Shown: positions 52,092 through 64,000 of the stretch, piece by piece
Position numbering within the stretch: position 1 is the stretch's first letter
Layout of the letters: each line of letters begins with the position of its first letter
Assembly (NCBI GenBank): GCA_024036415.1
Contig: JAMWET010000180.1
Span: 62,001-126,000 of the forward strand
Source: Prochilodus magdalenae
Lineage: Eukaryota > Chordata > Actinopteri > Characiformes > Prochilodontidae
Direction of reading: 5' to 3'
Length of the DNA: 64,000 nucleotides
Position numbers and translations under genes: made by a program
The notes under the pieces: model-generated
What the model was told of the DNA's origin: nothing
Databases searched by the model: none
Seen by the model: only the letters and a program-made list of their open reading frames with translations

Positions 52092-53397
52092 AGAACAGTG
52101 TGTGCGGGAGATGACATTCTAGAACAGTGTGTATGGGAGATGACATTCTAGAACAGTGTGTATAGGAGATGACATTCTAAAACAGTGTGTATAGGAGATG
52201 ACATTCTAGAACAGTGTGTATGGGAGATGACATTCTAGAACAGTGTGTATAGGAGATGACATTCTAGAACAGCGTATAAAGGGGATAACATTCTAAAACA
52301 GTGTGTGCAGGAGATGACATTCTAGAACTGTGTTTACGGGAGATGACATTCTAGAACAGTGTGTATAGGAGATGACATTCTAGAACAGTGTGTACAGGAG
52401 ATGACATTCTAGAACAGTGTGTATGGGGGATAACATTCTAGAACAGTGTGTATAGGAGATGACATTCTAGAACTGTGTTTACGGGAGATGACATTCTAGA
52501 ACAGTGTGTACAGGAGATGACATTCTAGAACAGTGTGTATGGGGGATAACATTCTAGAACAGTGTGTGCGGGAGATGACATTCTAGAACAGTGTGTATGG
52601 GAGATGACATTCTAGAACAGTGTGTATGGGGGATAACATTCTAGAACAGTGTGTGCGGGAGATGACATTCTAGAACAGTGTGTATGGGAGATGACATTCT
52701 AGAACAGTGTGTATGGGGGATAACATTCTAGAACAGTGTGTACAGGAGATGACATTCTAGAACAGTGTGTACAGGAGATGACATTCTAGAACAGTGTGTA
52801 TGGGGGATAACATTCTAGAACAGTGTGTACAGGAGATGACATTCTAGAACAGTGTGTACAGGAGATGACATTCTAGAACAGTGTGTGCAGGTGATGACAT
52901 TCTAGAACAGCGTATATAGGGGATAACATTCCAGAACAGTGTGTATAGGAGATGACATTCTAAAACAGTGTGTGCAGGAGATGACATTCTAGAACTGTGT
53001 TTACGGGAGATAACATTCTAGAACAGTGTGTACGGGAGAAGACATTCTAGAACAGTGTGTATAGGAGATGCCATTCTAGAACAGTGTGTGCGGGAGATAA
53101 CATTCTAGAACAGTGTGTACAAGAGATGACATTCTAGAACAGTGTGTATGAGAGATGACATTCTAGAACAGTGTGTATGAGAGATGACATTCTAGAACAG
53201 TGTGTATAGGAGATGACATTCTAGAACAGTGTGTATGAGAGATGACATTCTAGAACAGTGTGTACAGGAGATGACATTCTAGAACAGTGTGTATGAGAGA
53301 TGACATTCTAGAACAGTGTGTATGAGAGATGACATTCTAGAACAGTGTGTATGAGAGATGACATTCTAGAACAGTGTGTATTTAGGGATAAAAGTCT
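52092..53397. repeat. 29-bp minisatellite, 45 units
   Basis: Tandem unit of exactly 29 bases: AGAACAGTGTGTATAGGAGA then TGACATTCT. The span is 1,306 bases, 45 units in almost perfect register. Each unit junction forms the palindrome TTCTAGAA. Variants occur at GTAYRGG (tatagg, tacagg, tatggg, tgcggg) and GATGAC/GATAAC. Degenerate units flank it from about 51918 and to about 53440. The variant AGCGTATA occurs at 52271 and 52909, 638 bases (22 units) apart, showing an internal multi-unit duplication. Confidence 0.98.
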
Positions 53398-53439
53398 AGA
53401 AGAATGTGTATTGTGAACATTCTGGGGCAGTATGAATAA

Positions 53440-53956
53440 AGGAGGTCAGATTTTGGAAAGGGTACGCTAAGGCACTTGGTATTTACATAAAAACAAGCCC
53501 AAAACAGCCTGCTTCGCAAACCACTGTGATGTAAACAACACTTAATAACAAATCAGCTGAATTATATGTGTTCCAGGAACTTCTGAAGATTTTTAGACTA
53601 TGGGATAAACTGAAGGAGCATACAAAGACGTCTTTGTAAAATCTGCACAGACAATTTGCTAAATAAAAACACCGGTAATTTACAGATGTCTAGATATATT
53701 TCAAACCAATTTGATTTACTGTACCCAAAAGATCATAATGCTTAAGTGACATTGGACTACCATCTGCATTCTATTTATCTGATTACATTTGTAACTCTTC
53801 AGAATTATGTGATATAAGTGATCTCTGAAATCCCATTCTGTGTGGATCTAGTCCCAAATTCTATACTGTATAAGTGTCTATGAATTGGCATCAGTGTCAA
53901 TAATAGGTGTGTATGTATGTATATATATATATATATATATATATTTCATGTATATA

Positions 53957-53989
<33 letters not shown>

Positions 53990-54780
53990 ATCAACAGTGC
54001 ACAGCATGGCATTCTACTTCACCAACAACTCATGCCCTGTCAGCAGCCCAGAATATGAATCCTGTCAGCACAAGCAGAAAAGCATCTAGTAAAGAGAGAT
54101 TTTAATCTGTGTGCCTGTCTGGTATCTGCCCACCAAATAGGTGCATCTCTTTATATAATTAGTATTCAACAAGTTATTATTCACCACAAATAATTATTTA
54201 ACAACTCTTAATAAGTGACTGTGGACAAACAGAGAAAAGACCACAATCAGCATTAAATAAATTCTAGAAATAATCTTTAAAAAAGTTTATTATTATAAAA
54301 GTTTAAGTTATTTGAAACCAATACAGCATAAACCACAGTCAGAGTATGTTTAAATACATGTAAAAAAGGTGTGCTTGTAGTAATAAAACTAAAAAGTGAA
54401 AAGTTTCTGTTTTACACTTTCAGGCGAGTGTAAAGAACGATAAGGTATGACACTACTGGTCCTTTGCGTCTTGCTCCTCAAAATGGCTGTGCTTAAATGA
54501 ACAGTGACATCTTGTGTTCAGCTTGGTGAGATGCAGGTTGTTTGCAGGCCTAAATGCACTCCTAGGGTGTGTGCTGCTGTGGTACAGAGCACCGAGGCAC
54601 ATTTCTGATTTGGATTGGTATCTAAGCATACCAGCCAGAAGCCACAGCAGAGCTCCTTCAGTAGGTCCTTATACTAAATATACAGCCTTACTGCCTTACA
54701 CAGTAGCACTGCAGGGAGTCTAGGTCATTAAACCATAGACACTCACCGATGAAATATAATCAACCACAGGAACACGACAG
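53440..54780. other. 5' flank stretch without genes
   Basis: Contains a TA/TG microsatellite at 53917-53989; otherwise unremarkable. Confidence 0.5.
53917..53989. repeat. (TA)n and (TG)n compound microsatellite
   Basis: TATATATA, a short spacer, GTGTGTGTGTG, then TATATATA again. Confidence 0.95.
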
Positions 54781-54789
54781 CCAAGAATA

Positions 54790-55330
54790 ATGTGTCTAAT
54801 GTTACCACTCGTATTAATGACAACTTATTTACGTCCACAAGCGGGAAAAGTCCATTACAACACCCTGTACATCGTTGTGAACATCAGGACAACAAAGGCA
54901 GTCCTTCTGAAATCAAGGGTAATAGTTGGAGTTCATCCTCCATTGCTGCAGTAACAGACTGCAGATGTTGGATGTTAGATACTGGAACTTGCTGTCAAGT
55001 CTTGACTGGATTCAGCCACAAGAGCTTTAGTGAGGTCAAGATGTTGGATAATTAGTTACGGATCGCAAACGCCACTCCAACTCATCCCAAAGTCGACGGT
55101 AATTCATCACTCCAGAGAATGCAATCCCACTGCTCCACTGGGCAGTCCTAAGGGGCTGTATACCCCTGCAGCCGACACTTGGCATCAAGCATTGACCCTT
55201 GGCTCATGTGCAGCTGCTCCAGAAAGTCTCTTTCTATTGCCAGGGCTTTTCTATGGAGATTATACATGCTGTGTGTGCAATTGACCTCCTGTGTCAGTGC
55301 TGAGTCTGGATACTTTCAGACATAAAGTGT
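54790..55330. mobile_element. degenerate DNA-transposon remnant
   Basis: Words such as AGAGCTTTAGTGAGGTCAAG, ATGTTGGATAATTAG, CCAACTCATCCCAAAG and TTCATCACTCCAGAGAATGC recall a widespread fish DNA transposon as I remember it. Heavily decayed; three short plus-strand frames here are not genes. Confidence 0.45.
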
Positions 55331-55339
55331 ACTTTAAAA

Positions 55340-55980
55340 CTTAACAACATTTTTTGGAGATACCGAGTTCTGTTTGACAGTAAGGACATGTATAGTGATA
55401 AGCCTGGCATGGTTAATATCCGGAACAGTGTGTTTTATTAGGAGCTAATAATTAATAATTAGTCAGTGTAAAAGAATGTAATCCACGCAAGCTGTAAAGA
55501 CTTTCCAAGTGCATTTTACAGCTTTACAAACTAGGAACAGAAATGATTAAGCAATTAATTATCGATCAGCAAATACACAGTTGCTTGACCAGTGCTATTG
55601 TTTAGTTAATTGAATTTTCAATATACAATAGTTCCTGGCTGGCTTATCATTGTGGGCTACAAATGAAACTGTACACACCAGGGACCAATTGCCAAATGGT
55701 TCTGCTAGCAAGGCAAACTACAAAATAAAGCAGCTAAAAACAGCAGTGTTCCATCTGATAAGGTGAGAGCACAAATACAACAATCCATCAATTCCTTCCT
55801 CTGATCCACGATATTCATGTACAAAGTATGTCTTATAATTATTTCCCCAAAGTCTAATAAATATCTGCTGTGTTTCACCGTAAACTGGCTCCTAAGTTTG
55901 GGTGACACATCCGATAGCTTTTCCTAACCCAACACAAGGCTGATGTGTCTCGCCCCGCCCACAGAAAACAGTTTTAGAGT
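55340..55980. other. 5' flank stretch without recognised features
   Basis: AT-rich; no feature supported. Confidence 0.4.
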
Positions 55981-55989
55981 CAGAGAAAT

Positions 55990-56345
55990 TTGTCACCTCA
56001 CAGCGGGAGGAGCCTGGGTTTGATTCCTGGCCTTGTTGTGTGTCTTCTCCCCGCAGAAAGGGCAAGGGTACTTATTGTGTAGTTTGCATGTTCTCCCTGT
56101 GTGTGCATGGACTTCCACAATCCAAAGACATGCAGATAGGTAAATTGGAGATATGCAATCAGGTGAATTGGAAAATTGCTGAATTGCCTTTGGTTGTGAG
56201 TGTGTTTGTCTGTTTGTCTGCCCTGTGATGGGCTGGCAGTCTGTCCAAGGTGCTTCCTGCCTTCCGCCCACTGAATGCTGGGAAAGGCCCCGGCAACCCC
56301 CGTGACCCTGAGGTATAAAGAGGTTTAGAAGATGAGCGAGTGAGT
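55990..56345 (+). mobile_element. tRNA-like SINE copy 3
   Basis: TGTCACCTCACAGCGGGAGG, B-box-like GGTTTGATTCC, TAGTTTGCATGTTCTCCCTG, CAATCCAAAGACATGCAGAT, GCCCTGTGATGGGCTGGCAG, CTTCCGCCCACTGAATGCTG and the tail AGGTTTAGAAGATGAGCGAG. The A-box part of the head is missing or truncated. A 162-codon minus-strand frame across it is spurious. Confidence 0.85.
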
Positions 56346-56349
56346 GTGA

Positions 56350-56930
56350 GTGAGTATTTCCTGGGGATTTAAGGCAGACAACTATTCCACCCATGTTCTG
56401 AGAGACAGTGTGCATGTAGTGAGGAACACATGAATGTGCAAAACTATACAGAAGAATGTGGTGAACAGTCCTGGCCTTCAAAAGCTACTGAGGTACACTG
56501 GTCAAACCTATCCCTGTTCACAACATACACCTTCAGTTTAATATGGTTTTGTAATGGGTTGCTCTATATTCCATTAATTTAGTCAAATTCTTGGTTTTTG
56601 GTCATATAACCATTAACAAATTATTGTTGTCAGTTTACTAAGTTTACAGATGTTACATAGTTGTTATATATACAATGTTTAACTATGCTTCAAACTGATT
56701 AGCTTTCAAAGCCTGCTTATTTGTAATGTGACCTTTACAGCCCTACCTATCAGTGCAACAATCCACAATCTATACAAAGCACTTTTTAATATTTTGGTAT
56801 CTTAATACATAATCAAGTTTGTTTGTGGACTGATAAGCGTTAGCATATCAAGTGTTTCATATATGATTCAAACCCGGGTCAGCCAATCAGATATCAGATA
56901 TCAGTTTTATGACTTATGACATTTTTTTTT
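56350..56930. other. 5' flank spacer between two SINEs
   Basis: AT-rich, no feature seen apart from a short repeat ATATCAGATATCAG at about 56889. Confidence 0.4.
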
Positions 56931-56944
56931 TAAGACCTGCTGTT

Positions 56945-57240
56945 TAAAGATCGGGCAGCATGGTAGCGCAGTGAGCACTGTCACCTCACAGCAAGAAGGG
57001 CCTGGGTTTGATTCCCGGCTGGGGTGTCTGGGGTCCTTTCTGTGTAGAGTTTGCATGTTCACCACATGTCTGTGTGGGATTCCTCCAGGTGATCCAGTTT
57101 CCTTACACAGTCCAGAGTATGTACATGAACGCGTGTCACTGGGATAGGCTTTAGTCTTCCGCCTAATCACTGGGAGGCTTTCAGACTCAGAAGGATAAGC
57201 GGCTTAGAAGACAAACGAATGAATGAATGAAGGGTTTACT
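56945..57240 (+). mobile_element. tRNA-like SINE copy 4
   Basis: Head GGGCAGCATGGTAGCGCAGT with A-box-like TAGCGCAGTGA and B-box-like GGTTTGATTCC, then TAGAGTTTGCATGTTCACC, TCACTGGGATAGGCTTTAG, AAGGATAAGCGGCTTAGAAG and a tail of GAATGAATGAATGA. The best-preserved copy of the four. Confidence 0.88.
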
Positions 57241-57244
57241 CACT

Positions 57245-60200
57245 GATTAATGGCAGTCGGTTATCAATTAAAAGAATTTGCCAAAGACTAACCACTGAGA
57301 TATTTTGTTAAAAGCTTTATGGCTTAAACTCGATTTGATTAAAGATATTGTTTTGATTACTGGCGGTTGATTTACGGCAAATATTTTTTGCACCTTAACG
57401 AAATAGCTGTCTGCTTCCATTTTTTCAGCCTGTAGTGCACATGGTACAGATGTCTCATAGTGTGTGGTGTCGCAGGCCCGCTGGCCCGCACCCAGACACT
57501 CTAACATCCTTCAGACACTGTGGGCCCATCCATTACACAGCCTCAGTGATCCACTGAGATCATCTTTCATCATGTTTTGCTTTTGGATCCTGTAAACACT
57601 CAGTTCTTGGAACGTGATGCTGTAAGCATCATTAATTATCATATGACACTCATCCCCGTGTGGTATCGGTGCACAGTGCATGGAGTGCACAATGAAAATA
57701 AACAGCAAAAACCCAAAGTGTCTGTGATGATTATGGCAAACTGTAACTTTAATATCAGAAATGTCATGTGAATACAGCGCAGATGTACAGACCTGTACTA
57801 CATGCTGCTCCCCATGTTTGATTGGGTCAGGCTTACTGTGGTACTATTACAAAAGATGTACATGTGAATCTAGCAAGGATCACCTTTCATTACTATGCCA
57901 GGGGAAGGAGGGGAGCTTACACTTTTAGAAATACGAAGTACTCCATGCAGGCATGGCAACAGGATCCAGAATTACACTGCCAAAATGGGGTTGCTTGTAG
58001 AGATGCCACAGACATAAGGAGAAAGATGGACTGCACAGTTCATTTTATATAAATGTGAATCTTCAAATTAGAAGAGCTATGTTTGAATTATTGGGTATAT
58101 TCCTTGCTGAAAACGTAGCTTAGACCTACATGAAATTATTGGTTAGTGCTGGTTCACCAGGAAAAACTTGCTCAAAACACAACAAATGACCAGCTTCACG
58201 CTGGTTGTGTTTTGAACATGTTTTTTTCCAGGTATATTTGTAGTGTACTAATTAGAAATTAGGATAATTAGGAAATATGACAACACACAGTCTAAAACCA
58301 CTAATTACACCTATCTAAGAACTAGGCAGATGACTAATGAGCACCTTGATTGATGGTTCTTTGTCCAGAACTCCAGAAGTCTGCTCTGACACTCATACAG
58401 GACTAATATCATTATCCAGTCTTTATGTGACAGCAACTGGACCAAAAACAACAAACACACCAGCAGAGCGACAGACGAAGAAAGGACGAGGCAAAATGTG
58501 AATAAATATGCAAATAAATGCATACACAGACGTTTGGATGGACAAATTAAGTTTAATTTTAAGAATAAATAAGATTAACCTTTAAAGGTCAGGGTTCACT
58601 TGTGGGCCCAAAGTGTTAATACACACTTCTATAACCTAAAAATAACCCTACCACTTTGCTGTACATTCCACGTAATTACAGAATAATATCCCTTAGTATG
58701 TAATAAATCTGTGATTCTGGGGGGTTAACCTAATTAGAAACAGATTTATTTTCCCTGGGTCTTTAACAAGTTTAAAATGGTGCCATTTAACCAAATACCA
58801 CTGAGCTTGTAAACTGCCTGTAGATGAGTAAATCAGAAGCAACAAACAACCATGTGCTATTCATACACAACTTGACCACTGTTGGCACAGTATAATTACC
58901 TTTTACAGCTCAAGCCAGAAAAATGGAAATTCTGGTCCATGTGGCCAGAACATCAGTTTTATACCTTATTATAAAATAACTGCAATTTAATGCACAGTCA
59001 CAATACTGATCTGAAAAACGGCTATTACATATTTCCCCCAAACTGTTTATACTTAAACACTTTCAACTATCTACCTTTTAACTGACAGCTCTTTAAAGAG
59101 CCAGTTGTTAAGTGAGGAGACTTCATAACACATTTATAACATATTTATAACATATTTTAACATATTTTAGCAATTAATACTAACGTAAACCACCAAGTGA
59201 GCAAGATTGAGCTCTGACACCACCTGGATGCACCAGATCAGCTTGATAATGTCTTGTGAATGAACCTGCTGATCATTATCAGAGCGCAACAAATACTAAA
59301 AAAAGGGTCAGGTGGTTTTGCAGCTCACTTTTGCAGTAATTACTTACGCTAACCTAAAATTAGACATTGTTGTCATGTTAACACGTGAATATTGGCCTGG
59401 CCATTCTCATTAAAGTTTCACAGACAAAAATCAGTCTTGTATAAGGTCTTATTTGAAAAGAAAACACCTGAAAACATCAGATCCGTGTCGGATTGGTGCC
59501 ACTTCAGTCTGGAAATGGGAGATTCATTCACGGTTTAGCACAAAGCTTTTCATTTTGACTTTTCTTAATTACCAGACACAGAATATGTTACAAAGACAAC
59601 CAACTTGTTAACTTCAAGACCCCCCTTGAGGTTCAACTATGCGGTTCGCTTAATCACATCACTGGCACTCCAAAAATAGAATCACCCATGCCTTGAGTCA
59701 GCTAATTTGATACGCTTCTAATTATGAAATTGCTTGCAATATCATTAGCGTTTACGGGCTCCATCAAAGTCAAATGCTCAGAGCACTGCGCCTCTCCAAG
59801 ATACACAAAAAGCCTGGCTTAGTTAGCACTAAATCAAGCTGCTTTAGTTCTTATGTCCAACACTTGAAATCCAAACTTCTAAAAAGTCAGCCACATTAAC
59901 ACTGCAGCATCAGAAAAGGTAAAAAAGCCTCCTAAAAAAACATATCAAAAGAACTACATTGTGATTATTTCGTATTGACACAACCCTGCATTCACCTAGA
60001 TAAGCTGTATTATTTACATGGTTTGGCACAAGAGAGCAAGTTGCAGAATCTTTCACCACCAAATGATTGAAACACATTCGCTTCTCTGATGACCAGAGAA
60101 CGTGAGAGAAGCAAGTGTGGAACAGAGAAGGAAAACAAGGTGAAAGGGGCATTCATTGCACAGTGCGAAAGCCCAGGCCATCCATTTGTCTTAATCTCTG

Positions 60201-62125
60201 ACCTTTTTTTCCTAATGGTCATTCGTCATGAAGCTGCATCCCAAAGGGACAGATTCATCAAGCATCCCTCAAGGCCTCCGGGGCTGGGCACATGCACCCA
60301 CGCCAACCAGAAGATAAATCTGCACTTGACCCGCCCTCACCCATGCTTGCAGTCAAAGAAAGATGATGGAGTAAGCGTTAAAAAGCTCTGCTGAAGTTCC
60401 ACAGACTTCCTGTATCCAACAGCTCCAATGTAAAAACTGAAAACGAAGTACACTTGTGTCATTGAAGAAGCACTTTGGGTTTCTTTAAGAATAAAAAAAA
60501 AGATGACAGAAACAGATGACTTAGATAGGGTTGATTCCTGCATACTGGGCAATCTCAGATCTGAATGAAAGAACATTGAGCTCTACTAACAGTGGTTTAC
60601 ATTTACACTCCTAAAAAAAAGGTGCAAAAGTGGTTCTTCAGAGTAATTCGACAGAACAACCATATATGGTCTTCGAAAGAAACCAGATAAACGGTGGTTA
60701 GACATCAGACGCAACTGAATGTCAAGAAAATGTGAAGTATTTTTACATCAAAACATGCACAATGGATGTGGGGCAATTTTTGGGTGGAATTTCACACCGG
60801 AAAAAAGAAAGAAATCTGAAAAAAGAGTGGAATGTCTCAAGTGCAGAAAGATTCTTCACTCCTCACAAAATGGGGCACTTGGAAGGTTTATATTTGGGAA
60901 AATGAATGTAGCATGGAGAGCTTTACTGCTTTACTAAGCGATCCACACTCTGGATATCTGTAGCCCACTTCAGGCCTCATTAGAGGTTCTTACAAATGCT
61001 AGCACCATCTATGACACAGCACATGGCAGACTGATGATCATTTTGACACTAAATAATATTCTACTTGGTGGATTGGATGCTGCCATTTTAATGCCAGTGA
61101 TTCGTCATGTGGGTTCAGGTTGCCTGTGAAACTAAGAAAGGGTCCAAATGATTTTACTGTAATGTCACTTCCAGAATATTTCTGGAAAAGTCTGCAGTAA
61201 ACATTCCTCAGAACACTTATTTTTATTAGAATAAACTGCACAGATAAATCATGCTCATGTATAATGACTGCACAACAAAGTTCAAAAAGTACATTTCCTG
61301 AAGAAAGGTTGCTATGGTGTTGATAGGCAGTTAGTGTAGTATGAGGGATGTATACTGAGTGGTTGTTAGGGGTGGACAAAATGAATAGAAGTGCATGGGA
61401 GGAACAAGAGATGAATAAACAACACATAGATGAGTGCGGATCAGTATGGCTGTTGATTAGAGTCAGGGGACCTGCCTCGAGTGAGTCCATGCAGTTTAGT
61501 GGCTGGTTAAAGGAAACAATAGACTCTGGGTAGGGCCATGAATGGGACTCGAGAGGAAAAACGCAAGATCAAAAAAGGACAAACAGACAAATGCGGGTCA
61601 GAATAACAGTAAATTGGCCTTTGAGGGTCTTCCCTGAGACAAGTTGGTGGAATGGTGCTGATATCCTGAAAAGCGCAGGACCAATGAGGAAGAAAAAGAA
61701 GAAAGAGAAAAAGAAGAATATAAATTGGATATCAGTGTTGTACAATGCAAAGTATTGCATAATCAGTAACTATCAGAGCAGATATTATTACTAATAAATG
61801 GAGCATTAGTTGATCAAAGACAAGCTTCTGAATGTAAAAGCACAATTAATTAATAAAGTGTACTGATTTACACCGTCAGAGAGCCAATACTAGGAAAACT
61901 CTCCCTTTTAATTAAGCAAGACGATAACACTTTACATTCAGTATTGACTAATTAACTAAGTAATGCATTAGTCAATTATTACCGTATCTAATGTTAGGTA
62001 AATATATGACACCAGCATGTTTACAGTTTAAGAACATGTTTAATTATCATGAGCTAAGCACTGTTAGTCTAACAATGTAAAGTGTAACCAATTAGAGTTT
62101 AAAGATTCAAAAGATTGTTCTTCCA
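57245..62125. other. 5' flank stretch without supported genes
   Basis: Unique-looking DNA. About 59460-59830 has conserved-noncoding texture with homeodomain-like TAATT words. A 150-codon minus frame (61038-61490) has no recognisable domain. A possible MITE end is near 60605-60700. Confidence 0.35.
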
Positions 62126-62134
62126 TACAGTTAA

Positions 62135-62320
62135 CCCCAGCATATTTACATATATACGCCTAGTCAGCACACAGCAGTTTAGCTCCACCCACTTAAGCTG
62201 AAGTTAAAGGGAGTGTTTCATCAATGAATGCTTTGTAAATGTGGCCCAAAGCAGTGCACCCAATTAGAACAGAGCTTATTGGCATACGTCAGTCTTTAAG
62301 GCCCAGAAATAAAAACATCC
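62135..62320. repeat. dispersed non-autonomous repeat, shorter copy
   Basis: CCAGCATATTTACATATATA, TTAGCTCCACCCACTTAAGC, TGAAGTTAAAGGGAGTGTTT, then AATTAGAACAGAGCTTATTG and CATACGTCAGTCTTTAAGGC; parts match 24690-24810, 46610-46690 and 47390-47450. Confidence 0.55.
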
Positions 62321-62329
62321 TCTGTAGTG

Positions 62330-64000
62330 AAACAAAGCTGGTAAATAAGACCATACAAAACTCTTCAATGGAAGGGTACTCTGGAGTAATGTCACTGAAC
62401 AACTCTAGAATATCATTTTACTTCTTTATTTGCTTTCAGTAGATGATCCATTGACCTTGCTTGAGTAAAAAGTACACATTTCCACATAAGCTAAAATATA
62501 TCTATTATTTTCAACACAGTTATTGGCAAAACTGAGTAAAAGAAAAACAATCTAGATATCATAAACAATGTACATAAGTAGATCGGTGGATTGCTAATTA
62601 TTGTGCCTGAAACCTTTTTGGATTGCAAAGGATGTACAACAGTGGAAGATAACCACTTAAATGAGCTGCCTCTGTGAGGAGCAATGTGCGGAGCAATGTG
62701 TGGTACATAATTTGACTCCTGTTAACATACAAGGTCTCATTTGCGGCTTCACTGTGGCGTGTGCCACCTGTCTGAGGTAACTTTATTCAAGTGGGATTTT
62801 TGCATATCTACCTGGACCCTCTGAGAAACCTTTAAGACATCTGAAACCAGAATAAGAGCCTGTCGATTAGACACAGACTAGAACCTGCTGGAGAGTGAGT
62901 AAGATCTAGTTTAAGGTTCAACTACATAGCCCATACCTTAGAAGTGTGTCAGGTTAATGTTCAAGTTTGTGGTCGAGAGAGCAGAAGGTTTGCCGGGCGG
63001 GGTAAGTCATTTGGTAGCACTTTGTGAGCCGTGCCTAGCCAAATTCTCACCATTCCGCTTGGTGAGTTTGTGTGGCCCGATTATGCACACTCTGCATGGA
63101 CCTCATTTGTTTCTGTTTATGCTCTGTGGAGACGTTGAATGGTTCCAGTAAATGCTCCCTGCAGGAGCAGAAGAAAAGAAAGGACCACCTTTCCAAAAGG
63201 GCGCAATTTCATTCCAGGCACACTGAGTAACTCTGAAAGCCAGAGCCTGTAACCTAACGTCCTCCCTATTAGAAATGAGGCTTTGTATTCAAGCACCAGA
63301 CAAGTTCCTCAGGCAGGTCTATGGAAATGACTATTGTGAAAACCAGAAAAGTGAAGTGTGCTGATTGGAGCGACTCGGTGGGAAGCTCAAGTCAAAGGAT
63401 GGAAAAAAAAGTCATTTCAACTTGGCTTCGTGGGACCTACTGCGATCTACATCAGGGCATGTTTTCAAATCCGTTGTTGCCGTACGGAATTATTTTTTCG
63501 TTCCCATCTCTAAAAGCTGTTCCACTCCAGCAGAAACTGCTGCTTAAAGGGGAAAGTATTTTACTGGTGAATATCTGGCCTTACAGCACTCTGCATGTGA
63601 CTCTGCATCATGAATAATAGATTTAAAAAACATGTTTTAGGCCAAACGCTTCTCCAACCTACTGTAAAACAATATCTCTGGCATCGGCGGTGTATTCATA
63701 ACCATTTCATCTAATAACTATTTGTGATATAACTTTTGGAGGCATTAAATGTTTCTGGATTTTTGGTCCCTCAGATCACCGTGGCAAACAATACTGACTT
63801 TGTATGATTCGAGAATGAGGCTTTTTTCACATCAGATCACTTTGAATAGCTTTGTTTACATCTTAACCCTCTAATCATGCAGAATTCTGGGAAAACTTCT
63901 GGAATTGCCCTTCCCAAATGTAATTTTGCTGTATTCCAATAACACCGTGGCCCTTTCGGGTCTTCTCAGGCCTAGTCCACAAGTACAGAGGTATCTATCT
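62330..64000. other. right-edge flank, candidate regulatory DNA
   Basis: From about 62880 onward the sequence is low-repeat and of balanced composition, like conserved noncoding blocks. Two overlapping plus-strand frames at 63321-63617 are short and unrecognised. Confidence 0.3.

Noticed and set aside
52092..53397. CRISPR-like look: regular 29-bp repetition
   Set aside because: There are no unique spacers between repeats; units are directly adjacent. It is a eukaryotic minisatellite.
55993..56481. Minus-strand 162-codon open frame
   Set aside because: It is antisense to a tRNA-like SINE copy.
61038..61490. Minus-strand 150-codon open frame
   Set aside because: No family resemblance and an irregular composition; kept as non-coding unless RNA or conservation says otherwise.
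27233..64000. Upstream neighbour gene such as SH3GL2, expected near ADAMTSL1 in other vertebrates
   Set aside because: No recognisable exon of it was found on either strand within the window; it may lie further right.

Overview
This window reads as teleost nuclear DNA. It has vertebrate-type split exons with GT-AG introns, tRNA-derived SINEs, a fish V-SINE-type 3' tail, Tc1/mariner relics, solo-LTR-like blocks and many microsatellites. The repeat mix recalls ostariophysan fishes (characins, catfishes and relatives), but that is an impression from memory and was not searched.

Only one protein-coding gene can be supported: the 5' end of adamtsl1 (ADAMTS-like 1, punctin) on the minus strand. 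Six coding exons were built by hand at 27182-27232, 21052-21179, 6719-6764, 6349-6585, 3528-3654 and 658-732. Their phases join without a break into 221 codons plus one base. They encode a signal peptide, the first thrombospondin type 1 repeat (TSR1), the cysteine-rich region and the start of the spacer domain. The gene continues past base 1. No metalloprotease domain lies between signal peptide and TSR1, which separates ADAMTSL from ADAMTS enzymes. The spacer start in exon 6 fits ADAMTSL1 better than ADAMTSL3.

Introns (gene order): intron 1 (6.0 kb) is rich in non-repetitive DNA that may be regulatory. Intron 2 (14.3 kb) holds a purine-rich 32-bp satellite, a SINE, LTR-like DNA and a 180-bp-arm inverted repeat. 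Intron 3 is 133 bp. Intron 4 holds a Tc1-like element nested in an older non-autonomous repeat. Intron 5 has a short tandem repeat just after its donor. Intron 6 runs off the left end through CA-rich repeat.

From about 27.25 to 64 kb is the 5' flank, with no supported coding exon. It holds GA/CT tracts beside exon 1, several dispersed repeat families, three LTR-like or Tc1-like relics, four tRNA-like SINE copies and a 45-unit, 29-bp minisatellite at 52.1-53.4 kb. Low-repeat blocks scattered through it could be enhancers. No novel multi-gene system was found. The features most worth a second look are the minisatellite (stress- and steroid-receptor-like motifs in every unit), the intronic purine satellite, the long inverted repeat, and an in-frame upstream ATG whose reading frame passes through a GA repeat.
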